Notes under the pieces: model-generated
What the model was told of the DNA's origin: nothing
Seen by the model: only the letters and a program-made list of their open reading frames with translations
The model's database searches: none
Shown here: one piece after another, positions 46,789-55,140 of the stretch
How positions within the stretch are numbered: position 1 is the first letter of the stretch
Layout: each line of letters begins with the position of its first letter
Origin: an uncultured Paracoccus sp.
GTDB taxonomy: Bacteria > Pseudomonadota > Alphaproteobacteria > Rhodobacterales > Rhodobacteraceae
Reading direction: 5' to 3'
Assembly (NCBI RefSeq): GCF_947496875.1
Contig: NZ_CANMEH010000009.1
Location: 1 to 64,000 of the forward strand
DNA length: 64,000 nt
Translations under genes and position numbers: made by a program

Positions 46789-48972
46789 ATCGCTGTCTCC
46801 CTGCGATTTGGATGGTTGGCGAGGTTCCGGTCCAGTATCGGCGCCGCGCCGACCGAGGCACGCCGTTTCAGCTGCTTGATGACCACCGGACACTTCGTTG
46901 TGGAATGGTAGAGAACCTGGCAATGCATGCAGTTCAGGCACTCGTTCGGGTTGATCTCACCCGTCGGGTGGATCGCCTGCACCATGCATTCGTTGCCGCA
47001 AGTCTGGCACGGGTTGCCGCATTCCCGATAGCGCTCGAGCCAGTCGAACATGCGGATCCGGGCGGGGATCGCCAGCGCAGCGCCCAGCGGACACAGATAG
47101 CGGCAATAGAACCGCTCGACGAACAGGCCGATGACCAGCAATCCGATCGCGAAGGTCACGAACGGCCAGGCGCGATCGAACTTCAGAATGATCGCCGTCT
47201 TGAACGGCTCGACCTCGGCGAGCTTTTCGGCCAGCTCCATCGACGCCATCGAGGTGCCGAACAACACCAGGAAGATGATGTACTTGATCGGCCACAGCCG
47301 TTCATGCACCAGTCACGGCACCTGGACCTGCGGAACACGCAGTTTGCGAGCGACGCGGTTGGTCAGCTCCTGCAGTGCGCCGAACGGGCACAACCAGCCG
47401 CAGAACGCCCCGCGTCCCCAGAAGATCAACGCGGCAGCGACCGAGAACCACAAGATGAAGGTCAGCGGATCCAGCAGGAACGCCTGCCACGTGAACCCGT
47501 CGACCAGCGAATGGGCCAGCGCCATCAGGTTGACGACCGACAGTTGCGCGTTGGCGTACCAGCCCAGATAGACCAGCGTCAGCAGCAGAAAGCCGGTGCG
47601 GAACCAGCTGACCGCACGTTCCGAGCGCGACAGCCACTCCTGCCCAAAAAAGGCGATGGTCAGCGCAAACAGCATGGTCAGAAGGGCGGCGATCTCGATC
47701 CGTTTCCCCTCCCAGATGCGCTTCCACAGGGCGGCCTGTGCCTCGGATTCGGTGCGGTTCAGGTCGTCAACCGCGGCCGTGGCCACATCGGGCGCCGGCT
47801 CGACTGCAGGCGGCGGGGCGACGATGGTCAGGTATTGCTCGGGCAGTTCGTAGGCCAGGTCATAGGTCAGGAACGCCTTCTCGATCGCCGCGACCTCGCG
47901 CTGCACCAGAAGTTGCAGCCGGAACGGCTTGGCCGGATCGAACCCTGAATCGGCGGGAATGCGGAACAGGTCCATCTCGGTCAGCGGCGGGGCATCCGCC
48001 GCTGCGACCGTGGCGCGGCGGTGGTCGCGATCATGGAACCGGATCGAGACGTCGTCCTGGATCAGCACGACCCGGTCGAAGATTCCGCCGCGGACATAGC
48101 CGGACCCCTTGAAGCTGTAGAGCCCGCTGGCGGCGAGCAGGATCGCGTGATCGCCCTCGCCCAGCCACTCCTGCAGATTGGTTGCCTGGTTCTCGCCCAG
48201 CAGGCTGCGGGCGATGTTCGGCTGGCTGACCAGCGCCATGTAGAGATCGATGAACCGGGTCTCCGGCGCATCAGGCAGCGGCCGGCTGGCTGCCCGGGTG
48301 TCGGCATGCGCTGCGAAGTCGGCGTTCACATCGGCCACGTCCAGCGACAGCCGGCGCAGCGTGCCGTCGCCTTCCAGGGTCGGCCAGTCCCCGGCTGCGG
48401 GGGCATCGGGATCCATCGTGGCGACCGGGCCGGTCGGCGCCGCCTCGATCGCCAGCCCGCCCAGCCCCAGCGACCGGGCGACCTTCAATCCAACGGACGA
48501 TGGAATCGTCGATCACCATCACCGTTACGGTCGCGCCGGAAATGATGTTCAGATCGTGCGTCGTCCCGCCCGAAGCGGCCTCGGCCGCCAGATCCATGCC
48601 GGCATAATCGGCGGCCAGCTGCTTCATCTTTGCGTCGGGGATGCCGATCAGCACGATCGGCTCCGAATGCTTCACCAGCTGCACGGCCAACACCTTGGCC
48701 TCGGGGCTGACCGCGACGATGGTGTGGATGGGCTTGCCCGAATAGCCGGTGGTGCCCACGAAATCGGAGGTGATGAAGGCGTACCCGAGCGTCTCGTCGC
48801 CGTTCAGGACGGGGACGACGGGAACGTCGGACCGGATCGGGCCATAGCTGTCCGCGCCCTCAATCAGGTCGGATGCAGCAATGTCGGGCAGGAATTGTTC
48901 GAGTACCGAGGCCGCGGCGGCAGGCAGGGGCAGCAGGGCAAGCAGAACGCACAGGAGTCGAAGAAATCGCAT
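46785..48972 (-). pseudogene. nosR: NosR, broken by a frameshift and an in-frame TGA
   Basis: NosR is a membrane flavo-iron-sulfur protein that feeds electrons to NosZ and supports nos expression. Here the N-terminal FMN domain (signal MRFLRLLCVLLALL, flavin site IISGATVTVMVIDDSIVR) ends in one frame near 48493. The rest continues in another frame from about 48488 (KVARSLGLGGL). The helices and first iron–sulfur loop FCGWLCPFGALQE then run to a TGA at 47313–47315. After that stop the same frame continues LVHERLWPIKYIIF, then YCRYLCPLGAAL and the 4Fe-4S Cys clusters. NosR homologues have Trp at the TGA position, so TGG to TGA is likely. Confidence 0.85.
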
Positions 48973-49307
48973 CAGATGATCCCGGATGGGGGGCCGCGGG
49001 CGAGGCGGTTCGGCTGGATGACGGTGCGGACCCGCCAGTTCCGCTGCGGCGCGCGCAGCCGCAGCTCCACCTGCGCGGGCCGCTCCAGGCGGAAGCCGGC
49101 GGGCAGCGCCGCCAGCGGCGTGATGACGCAGTCCGGACAGTGGGTGCCCGCCTGGCTCTCCGCCGGTCTGCCAGCGTCGTCGACGGCGACGACGACCTCG
49201 ATTCCGTCCGCGCAGAGGATGACCACACCCGACGCACCGGCGCGCACTGGCAGCAGCGGCGCGGTGGCGATCAGGATCGACAGAAAGAGGGCGAGCAGCC
49301 GGGTCAT
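48972..49307 (-). CDS. NosC-like small exported protein at head of nos operon
   Basis: This 111-residue protein has a Sec signal (MTRLLALFLSILIATAPLLP). Two cysteines in THCPDCVIT and one in ILCADG recall the CxxC-bearing NosC of Paracoccus, which also precedes nosR. No function is established for NosC. Its stop overlaps the nosR start. There is no ribosome site before the ATG at 49307, and the FNR-type box is centred 41 bases upstream, so it may be translated from a leaderless message. Confidence 0.7.
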   Translation of the reverse strand: MTRLLALFLSILIATAPLLPVRAGASGVVILCADGIEVVVAVDDAGRPAESQAGTHCPDCVITPLAALPAGFRLERPAQVELRLRAPQRNWRVRTVIQPNRLARGPPSGII

Positions 49308-49341
49308 GGCGCGTGTATGTCGCCGAACCACCTCGCCTGCT

Positions 49342-49355
49342 TTGACGCTAATCAA
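49342..49355. promoter_or_regulatory. FNR/NNR-type box of the nos operon
   Basis: TTGAC-N4-ATCAA matches the FNR/Crp-family consensus TTGAT-N4-ATCAA at 9 of 10 conserved bases. It is centred 41.5 bases upstream of the nosC-like ATG. Paracoccus nos operons are activated by NNR and FnrP through such boxes, so low-oxygen/NO control is the likely reading. Confidence 0.8.
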
Positions 49356-49435
49356 GACCGGTCGGACCCGTGCTGCTTTCGGCGAGCGAAGCCACCAACC
49401 CGTGGCTGGCGAAGCACGGCACCCCGGCCCGACGC

Positions 49436-50572
49436 CTAGTACCCGTTCAGCTGTGCCAGTCGGTCTGCGAGCCGGTTCGTGTCGCCGAACAGTTCCTCGA
49501 GCACCCGGCCGCGCTTCATGTAAAGGCCGATGTCATAGTCATCAGTCATGCCGACGCCGCCGTGCATCTGCACGCCCTCCCGGGCCGCAAGTGACGCAGC
49601 CAGACCGGCCATGGCCTTGGCCACCAGCACATCGCGTCCGGCCCCCGGCGCCTTGGCATCCAGTCGCTGCTGGGCCTTGAGGACCGCCGCCCGCGCAACC
49701 TCGATCTCGCTGTAGAGATGCGCAGCGCGATGCTGCAGGGCCTGGAAGCTGCCGACCGGAACGCCGAACTGCCTGCGCTCGCGGATATAGGCCAGCGTGA
49801 TCGCCATGGCGGCATCGGCGACACCGACCAGCTCGGCCGCGGCCGCCGCCCGGCATGCATCGAGAATGCCGGACAGCGTGTCCCAGCCACCATCCACCTC
49901 GCCGATCACCGCATCGGCTTCGACCTCGACCCCTTCCAGCGTCAGCCGACTGGCCAGGCTCGCATCCAGCAGCCGCTGCGGCGTTGCGGTCAAGCCTGCC
50001 GCATTGCCGTCGACAGCGAACAGCGTGACGCCGGATCTTTCGTCCACGTCGCCCCCCGTGCGGGCCGAAACGATGACCACGTCGGCGACATGCCCGTGCT
50101 GTACGAAGCGCTTTTCACCGCTGAGCCGGAAGCCCTTGCCGGATCGCTCGGCCTTCAGCGCAATCCGCTCCGGATGGTGTTTTGTACCCTCGTCGATTGC
50201 GAGCGTGCCGATCGCCCGCCCGGTCAGGATGGCCGGATACCACCGTTCCCGCAGCATCGGCGTTGCGGATCCCAGCGCCGTCACGACGCCTACCCCGGTC
50301 GACAGGAACGGCGATGGAGTCAGGTTTCGGCCGATTTCCTCCAGCACGATCCCCGCCTCTACATGGCCAAGCCCCATGCCACCGTCCGCTTCGGGAATGA
50401 GGATGCCGCTGAACCCCATCTCGACGAAACGTTTCCACAGATCAGTGGAAAATCCGGTCGGATCGGCGGCATCGCGCAGCGACCGCAGATGCGCGACCGA
50501 CGCCTGGTCGGCCATGAAGCTTCGCGCGCTGTCCCGCATAATGATCTGGTCGTCGTCAAGGTAGAGCGGCAT
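49436..50572 (-). CDS. Acyl-CoA dehydrogenase (subunit A of a pair)
   Basis: This 378-residue protein has the ACAD fold: MRDSARSFMADQASVAHL, GFSGILIPEADGGMGLGHVE, RQFGVPVGSFQALQHR and the C-terminal QMHGGVGMTDDYDIGLYMKR. It lies 17 bases after a second, different ACAD gene on the same strand. Paired ACAD genes can form heterotetramers in which one subunit lacks a catalytic base; this may apply but was not tested. The likely role is desaturation of a CoA thioester in the island's pathway. Confidence 0.88.
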   Translation of the reverse strand: MPLYLDDDQIIMRDSARSFMADQASVAHLRSLRDAADPTGFSTDLWKRFVEMGFSGILIPEADGGMGLGHVEAGIVLEEIGRNLTPSPFLSTGVGVVTALGSATPMLRERWYPAILTGRAIGTLAIDEGTKHHPERIALKAERSGKGFRLSGEKRFVQHGHVADVVIVSARTGGDVDERSGVTLFAVDGNAAGLTATPQRLLDASLASRLTLEGVEVEADAVIGEVDGGWDTLSGILDACRAAAAAELVGVADAAMAITLAYIRERRQFGVPVGSFQALQHRAAHLYSEIEVARAAVLKAQQRLDAKAPGAGRDVLVAKAMAGLAASLAAREGVQMHGGVGMTDDYDIGLYMKRGRVLEELFGDTNRLADRLAQLNGY

Positions 50573-50589
50573 GGTTCTGGTCTTTCCCG

Positions 50590-51768
50590 TCAGGCCGTCG
50601 GCAGGCCGAGGATGTGCTTGGCGATGATGTTCAGCTGGATTTCGCTGGTGCCACCCTCAATGGAGTTGGCCTTGCTCCGCAGCCAGGCTCGTGCGGCGGC
50701 CCCGCCGCCGGATCGTGTGCTGTCCCACTCCAGCGCATCCGACCCGCCCGCCGACATCAGCAGCGTGTGGCGGATCTTGTTCAGTTCGGTCCCGTAGTAT
50801 TTCATCATCGACGGCTGGGCCGGATGCGCCCTCCCCGCCTTCAACTCGTCGATGAACCGTTCGGTCATCGCCCGGAATGCGGCGGCGCGCACGTCGAACA
50901 CGGCCATCTGTGCCCGCAGAAGCGGATCGTCCAGCCGCTCGTCGGGCGCGGTCTCCGCCGCCTGGCGCGCCGCCTTGCCGATCGAGCTCTGGCCGTCGCC
51001 CAGGCCAAACCCGCTGATCATCTCGCGTTCGTGGCCCAGCAGGTATTTGGCGACTTCCCAGCCGCGGTTCAGTTCCCCGACGAGGTTTTCCTTCGGTACC
51101 TTCACATCGTCGAAGAAGGTTTCGCAGAACGGCGACTGGCCCGAGATCAGCTGGATGGGACGCGTCGAAATGCCATTAGACTCCATGTCGAAAAGCAGAA
51201 AGCTGATGCCCTTGTGCTTTTCCTTCGGGTCGGTGCGCACAAGGCAGAAGATCCAGTCCGCCTTGTCCGCATAGCTCGTCCAGACCTTCTGGCCGTTCAC
51301 CAGGAAATGGTCGCCCCGGTCTTCGGCGCGGGTGGAAAGGGCCGCCAGATCGGACCCGGCCCCGGGCTCGGAGTAACCTTGGCACCAGCGGATCTCGCCG
51401 CGCGCGATCCTGGGCAGATGCTCGCGCTTCTGCGCCTCGGTCCCGTATTTCAGGAGCGCCGGGCCCAGCATCGATATGCCGAAGGACTTCAGCGGCTGGC
51501 GCGCCCCCAGCGCCGCTATCTCCTCGCGCAGCACCTTGGTCTCGGCCGCAGACAGGCCGCCGCCGCCATAGGCGGTGGGCCAGTCTGGCACGGTCCAGCC
51601 ACGTTCGGCCATCCGCTGCAGCCACTGCTGCTGTGCCGGGGATGAAAAGACGGCGCGGCGTCCGCCCCAGCAGTAATCGGCATCCGATCGCACCGGCTCG
51701 CGCATTTCGGCCGGGCAGTTCGCCTGCAGCCATGCGCGAGTCTCGGTTCGAAACTTCTCCAGGTCCAT
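50590..51768 (-). CDS. Acyl-CoA dehydrogenase (subunit B of a pair)
   Basis: This 392-residue protein has WCQGYSEPGAGSDLAALSTRA (flavin/substrate region), NGQKVWTSYADKADWIFCLV, DDVKVPKENLVGELNRGW and a C-terminal SIEGGTSEIQLNIIAKHILG. It is a full-length ACAD of the long/medium-chain-like branch. It starts 84 bases downstream of the dctM stop on the same strand, so the TRAP and dehydrogenase genes probably form one catabolic transcription unit. Confidence 0.9.
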   Translation of the reverse strand: MDLEKFRTETRAWLQANCPAEMREPVRSDADYCWGGRRAVFSSPAQQQWLQRMAERGWTVPDWPTAYGGGGLSAAETKVLREEIAALGARQPLKSFGISMLGPALLKYGTEAQKREHLPRIARGEIRWCQGYSEPGAGSDLAALSTRAEDRGDHFLVNGQKVWTSYADKADWIFCLVRTDPKEKHKGISFLLFDMESNGISTRPIQLISGQSPFCETFFDDVKVPKENLVGELNRGWEVAKYLLGHEREMISGFGLGDGQSSIGKAARQAAETAPDERLDDPLLRAQMAVFDVRAAAFRAMTERFIDELKAGRAHPAQPSMMKYYGTELNKIRHTLLMSAGGSDALEWDSTRSGGGAAARAWLRSKANSIEGGTSEIQLNIIAKHILGLPTA

Positions 51769-51852
51769 GTTCGACCTCCTTGTCGCGGCGACCGCGCTTG
51801 GCCCGCAGGAATGGGTCAGGTGCGGCCAAGACGGGGGGCGTTGCGCGCCGGG

Positions 51853-53166
51853 TTACATCAGCCGGGATGGCAGCCAGGTGGCGATCGCCGGAAAGGCCAT
51901 GACGATCGCCAGCGCCAGCAGGCAGACCGCCGTGTAGGGCACCACCGACTTGTAGATGTCGCCCATCGTGATCTCGGGCGGCGTGATGCCCTTGAGGTAG
52001 AACAGGTTGAAGCCGAACGGCGGCGTCATGTAGCCGATTTCCATGTTGATGATGAACAGGATGCCGAACCAGACCGGATCGAAGCCGAGGCTGACCACCA
52101 CAGGGGCCGCCACCGGCAGGACGATCAGCATGATCCCCAGCGGGTCGAGCACCATGGCCATCAGGAACACGATCAGCTGGATCACGATCACGACCGCCCA
52201 AGGCCCGCCGGGTATGGCCATGATCGAGTCGCGGATCAGGTCCTGTGCGCCCATCCCCTGATAGGCCGAGCTGAAGGCGTGGGCCGCGAACAGGATCCAC
52301 ATGATCATGCCCGTCAGCCGGAAGGTGCGGATCGAGGCGTCCTTCAGAAGGCTCCAGGTGAACTGACGATAGACCACCGCGGAAATCAGCGATCCCGCGA
52401 CGCCCATGGCGGCGGCCTCGGTCGGGGTCGCGATACCCGCGATGATCGAGCCGAGCACCATGACGACGATCAGCATCGGCAGCAGCACCGCGCGCAGCGC
52501 CGCGAATTTCGGGCCCCAACCGACGTCGCGTTCCTCGCGCGGCAGGGCGGGACCCATCTGCGGCTGGAAATAGCACCGAATCGCAATGTAGACACAGATC
52601 AGCGCCGTGAGCAGAAGGCCCGGCAGGATCCCCGCCACGAAAAGCTTTCCGACAGACACGCCGGTGATCAGCGAGTACAGGATCATCAGGACACTGGGGG
52701 GGATCAGGACGCCAAGCCCGCCGCCCGCGTTGATGCAGCCCAGCGCCATCCTGCGATCATAGCCGCGCTCCAGCATGTTCGGCAGGGCGATGGTTCCCAT
52801 CGCCACCACAGCCGCGCCGCTGATGCCGCACATGGCAGCAAAGACCGCGCAGATCAGCACCGTGCCGATCGCCAGGCCGCCGCGTACGCCGCCCCACCAC
52901 AGATGCATGGCGTTGTACAGCGCCCGGGCCACGCCGGTTCGTTCCAGCACCATCGCCATGAACACGAAGAGGGGGATCGCCACCAGCGTGAAGCTGTTCA
53001 TCGATCCCCAGATCTGTGACGGCAGCAGGTAGAAGGCAATCGGCCCCCAGGTGAAGTACAGGAAGATCACCGATACGCCGCCAAGGACGAAGACCAGCGG
53101 CAGCCCCAGCAGCAGGAACAGCAGAAGCGATCCGAAGAACAGGACGGTGAGGAGTTCGATGCTCAA
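51853..53166 (-). CDS. TRAP transporter large permease (DctM family)
   Basis: This 437-residue protein has the DctM motifs AIPLFVFMAMVLERTG, GGGLGVLIPPSVLMI, IAGIATPTEAAAMG and IGYMTPPFGFNLFYLKGITP. The start is a TTG at 53166 overlapping the dctQ stop (TTGA), giving a coupled junction. The island's acyl-CoA ligase suggests a carboxylic-acid substrate. Confidence 0.92.
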   Translation of the reverse strand: MSIELLTVLFFGSLLLFLLLGLPLVFVLGGVSVIFLYFTWGPIAFYLLPSQIWGSMNSFTLVAIPLFVFMAMVLERTGVARALYNAMHLWWGGVRGGLAIGTVLICAVFAAMCGISGAAVVAMGTIALPNMLERGYDRRMALGCINAGGGLGVLIPPSVLMILYSLITGVSVGKLFVAGILPGLLLTALICVYIAIRCYFQPQMGPALPREERDVGWGPKFAALRAVLLPMLIVVMVLGSIIAGIATPTEAAAMGVAGSLISAVVYRQFTWSLLKDASIRTFRLTGMIMWILFAAHAFSSAYQGMGAQDLIRDSIMAIPGGPWAVVIVIQLIVFLMAMVLDPLGIMLIVLPVAAPVVVSLGFDPVWFGILFIINMEIGYMTPPFGFNLFYLKGITPPEITMGDIYKSVVPYTAVCLLALAIVMAFPAIATWLPSRLM

Positions 53167-53735
53167 ATCTCTCTCTCCTCGATGCGGGTGACCGGACGAT
53201 CCTCGAGCGCCGTGGCGTTGTGCGGCAGGGTCGGCGGGCGGCCCATGACGATCCGAATGTCGTCGATCAGCTTGGCAATTGCTTGCAGCAGCAGCAGCAG
53301 GGCGCTGATGGGGATCAGCAGCTTGACCGGCCAGATCGGCGGATTCCACGCCGACATGGACGTTTCCATACGGCTCAGCGATTCCCACCCCATCGACACG
53401 CCGAAATAGAGGAACGCGAGCAGAAAGATGAAGGTCAGGACCGAGGTGGCGATGTCGACCGCGGCCCGCACCCGCGGCGACAGCGCCGAGTGAAGGATGT
53501 CCACGTTGGCGTGGCCGGAATGAAGGATAAGGTATCCGCCGGCCAGCAGCGCGTAGGACCCGAACAGCAACTGTGACAGTTCGTTCGTCCAGACGGTGGG
53601 GGAGCCCGCGACATAGCGCAGTCCCACCTCCAGCAGCAGTAGCGCGAAGATCGGCAGGATCAGCAGCGCTGCGATCCGCCCCACGCGCTCATTCACATAG
53701 GACACGCCCCTGATGAACCAGTCCGCTGGTCGCAT
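53163..53735 (-). CDS. TRAP transporter small permease (DctQ family)
   Basis: This 190-residue membrane protein has about four helices. It shows EVGLRYVAGSPTVWTNELSQ, SGHANVDILHSALSPRVRAA and the terminal NPPIWPVKLLIPISALLLLL. It forms the membrane unit with the DctM it overlaps. A terminator-like hairpin lies between it and the upstream dctP gene, which could set its expression lower than that of the binding protein. Confidence 0.9.
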   Translation of the reverse strand: MRPADWFIRGVSYVNERVGRIAALLILPIFALLLLEVGLRYVAGSPTVWTNELSQLLFGSYALLAGGYLILHSGHANVDILHSALSPRVRAAVDIATSVLTFIFLLAFLYFGVSMGWESLSRMETSMSAWNPPIWPVKLLIPISALLLLLQAIAKLIDDIRIVMGRPPTLPHNATALEDRPVTRIEEREI

Positions 53736-53772
53736 GGGTGATCCTTTCGCCTGCAGGAACCGGAACAGGGTG

Positions 53773-53809
53773 AAAAAAGGCTCCGGACAGCGAGTCCGGA
53801 GCCTTTTTG
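53773..53809. terminator. Hairpin between dctP and dctQ, with T-run on both sides
   Basis: GGCTCCGGAC (53779–53788) and GTCCGGAGCC (53794–53803) form a perfect 10-base-pair stem around AGCGA. A-run 53773–53778 gives TTTTTT after the stem on the minus strand, the direction of dctP. It lies inside the dctPQM transcript, so it probably acts as a partial terminator. Confidence 0.85.
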
Positions 53810-53811
53810 CC

Positions 53812-54900
53812 TTATTGTGTGGCGGGCTCCGCGCCAGCGCCGCCGTCCGCTGCTGCTGCGGCCTCGGGCTGCAGATGACCAAGATCGGTCAGAAAGCTCT
53901 TGAGACTGCTCAGAGCCTCGGCCGCCTTCTCGCTCTTTTCGCCTTCCTTGTCCCAGGTGCTCAGCGCCACCTCGACAAGGTGCGTCCGCACCTCCTCGGG
54001 CAGTTCGATGACGGTGACGCCCTGCTCCTTCACGGCGTTCGCGAGCGCGATCCGTTCCTGATACTGGTATTCGTTCGTCCGGAACCAGAATTGTTCTTCC
54101 AGCGTGCTCATGAGGGTCTGGCGCACATCCTCGGGCAGTGCGTCGATCGCGGCCTGGTTGATCACGAACGCGTCGGTCCCCGCGATGTTGAGCGGCGGGA
54201 GGATGTGGTACTTCGCGACCTCGTACAGGCCCATGCTGGACGCGCCCTGTGACGCCCCCCAGTGGGCTCCATCGACCACGCCGGTGGACAGGGCGGTGTA
54301 AAGCTCGGGTCCCGGCAGATACGTGCCCGCGGCGCCGGCCGCGGTCAGGAATTCCGACAGCGCACCCGATGACCGGATCTTCAGCCCCTGGAAGTCGCTC
54401 AGCTTCTCGATCGGCTTGGTCACCACCATTTCGGTCGGATAGACCTTGTCGGTCGAGTAATACACGCCGTGTTCAGCCGCTTCTTCGCGCAGCATGTCCT
54501 CGAGGCCAAGGCTCTTGTGGAAATAGGCCGCTTCCCAGACGTTCTGGAATGCGAAGGCCAAACCCGAGGCGATCCCGGCGGTGGACACCTGATCGCGGAT
54601 ATAGGCAGGTGAGATCGTGCCCATCTGGACCACACCCCGGCTTACCGCCGGAAAGATCTCCTCGGCGGGGATCAGCGCACCGGCCTCGAAAAGCTCCAGA
54701 ACCAGCCGGCCATCGGTCCGTTCCTCCAGTGTCTGTTTCAGATGCTCGAGGCTGTCGGAATAGGATGAGCTGGAGCTCGGCCAGTGGCTCTGCACGCGCC
54801 AGCGGGTCACGTCCTGCGCACTGGCGGCGACGGCGGTCAGGACCGCGGCAGCGGCCACCAGCCCCGCGGATGCGCGGCCTGCCCATTTCAGAAGCTTCAT
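53812..54900 (-). CDS. TRAP transporter substrate-binding protein (DctP family)
   Basis: This 362-residue binding protein has a Sec signal (MKLLKWAGRASAGLVAAAAV, cut near ASAQ). DctP features are WRVQSHWPSSSSSYSDSLEH, GVVQMGTISPAYIRDQ and GPELYTALSTGVVDGAHWGA. The C-terminus has an unusual alanine-rich tail (EAAAAADGGAGAEPATQ). Start ATG 54900 follows GGAGGAGAACC. It is divergent from the acyl-CoA ligase. Confidence 0.9.
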   Translation of the reverse strand: MKLLKWAGRASAGLVAAAAVLTAVAASAQDVTRWRVQSHWPSSSSSYSDSLEHLKQTLEERTDGRLVLELFEAGALIPAEEIFPAVSRGVVQMGTISPAYIRDQVSTAGIASGLAFAFQNVWEAAYFHKSLGLEDMLREEAAEHGVYYSTDKVYPTEMVVTKPIEKLSDFQGLKIRSSGALSEFLTAAGAAGTYLPGPELYTALSTGVVDGAHWGASQGASSMGLYEVAKYHILPPLNIAGTDAFVINQAAIDALPEDVRQTLMSTLEEQFWFRTNEYQYQERIALANAVKEQGVTVIELPEEVRTHLVEVALSTWDKEGEKSEKAAEALSSLKSFLTDLGHLQPEAAAAADGGAGAEPATQ

Positions 54901-55140
54901 GGTTCTCCTCCCAAAGACATGAGTGCTGCGATACGGGGCGGACAAATCCGCCCGCCGATCTGGTCAGTTCCGCCCCAGCAGCTCGCGGCGGATCGGGCGG
55001 GGAGCGCACCGGAATTGTCGACCGGGCCCCGTCACGTTAGAAAAATCGTAGGTAAGGGATCTGGGCCTGTCAACCGGACGAAGCCAGCGCAAGGATCGCT
55101 GTCGGTGGGCCGTATTGCGACCGTGGAAGGGTAGAACGCT

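Noticed and set aside
47313..47315. TGA in nosR read as selenocysteine or as recoded tryptophan
   Set aside because: Many genes in the window end in TGA, so it is not reassigned, and I see no selenocysteine element; a simple TGG-to-TGA change fits the Trp position.
49390..49407. AGCCAC/GTGGCT repeat after the acyl-CoA dehydrogenase gene as a terminator
   Set aside because: Short stem without a T-tract; left unannotated.
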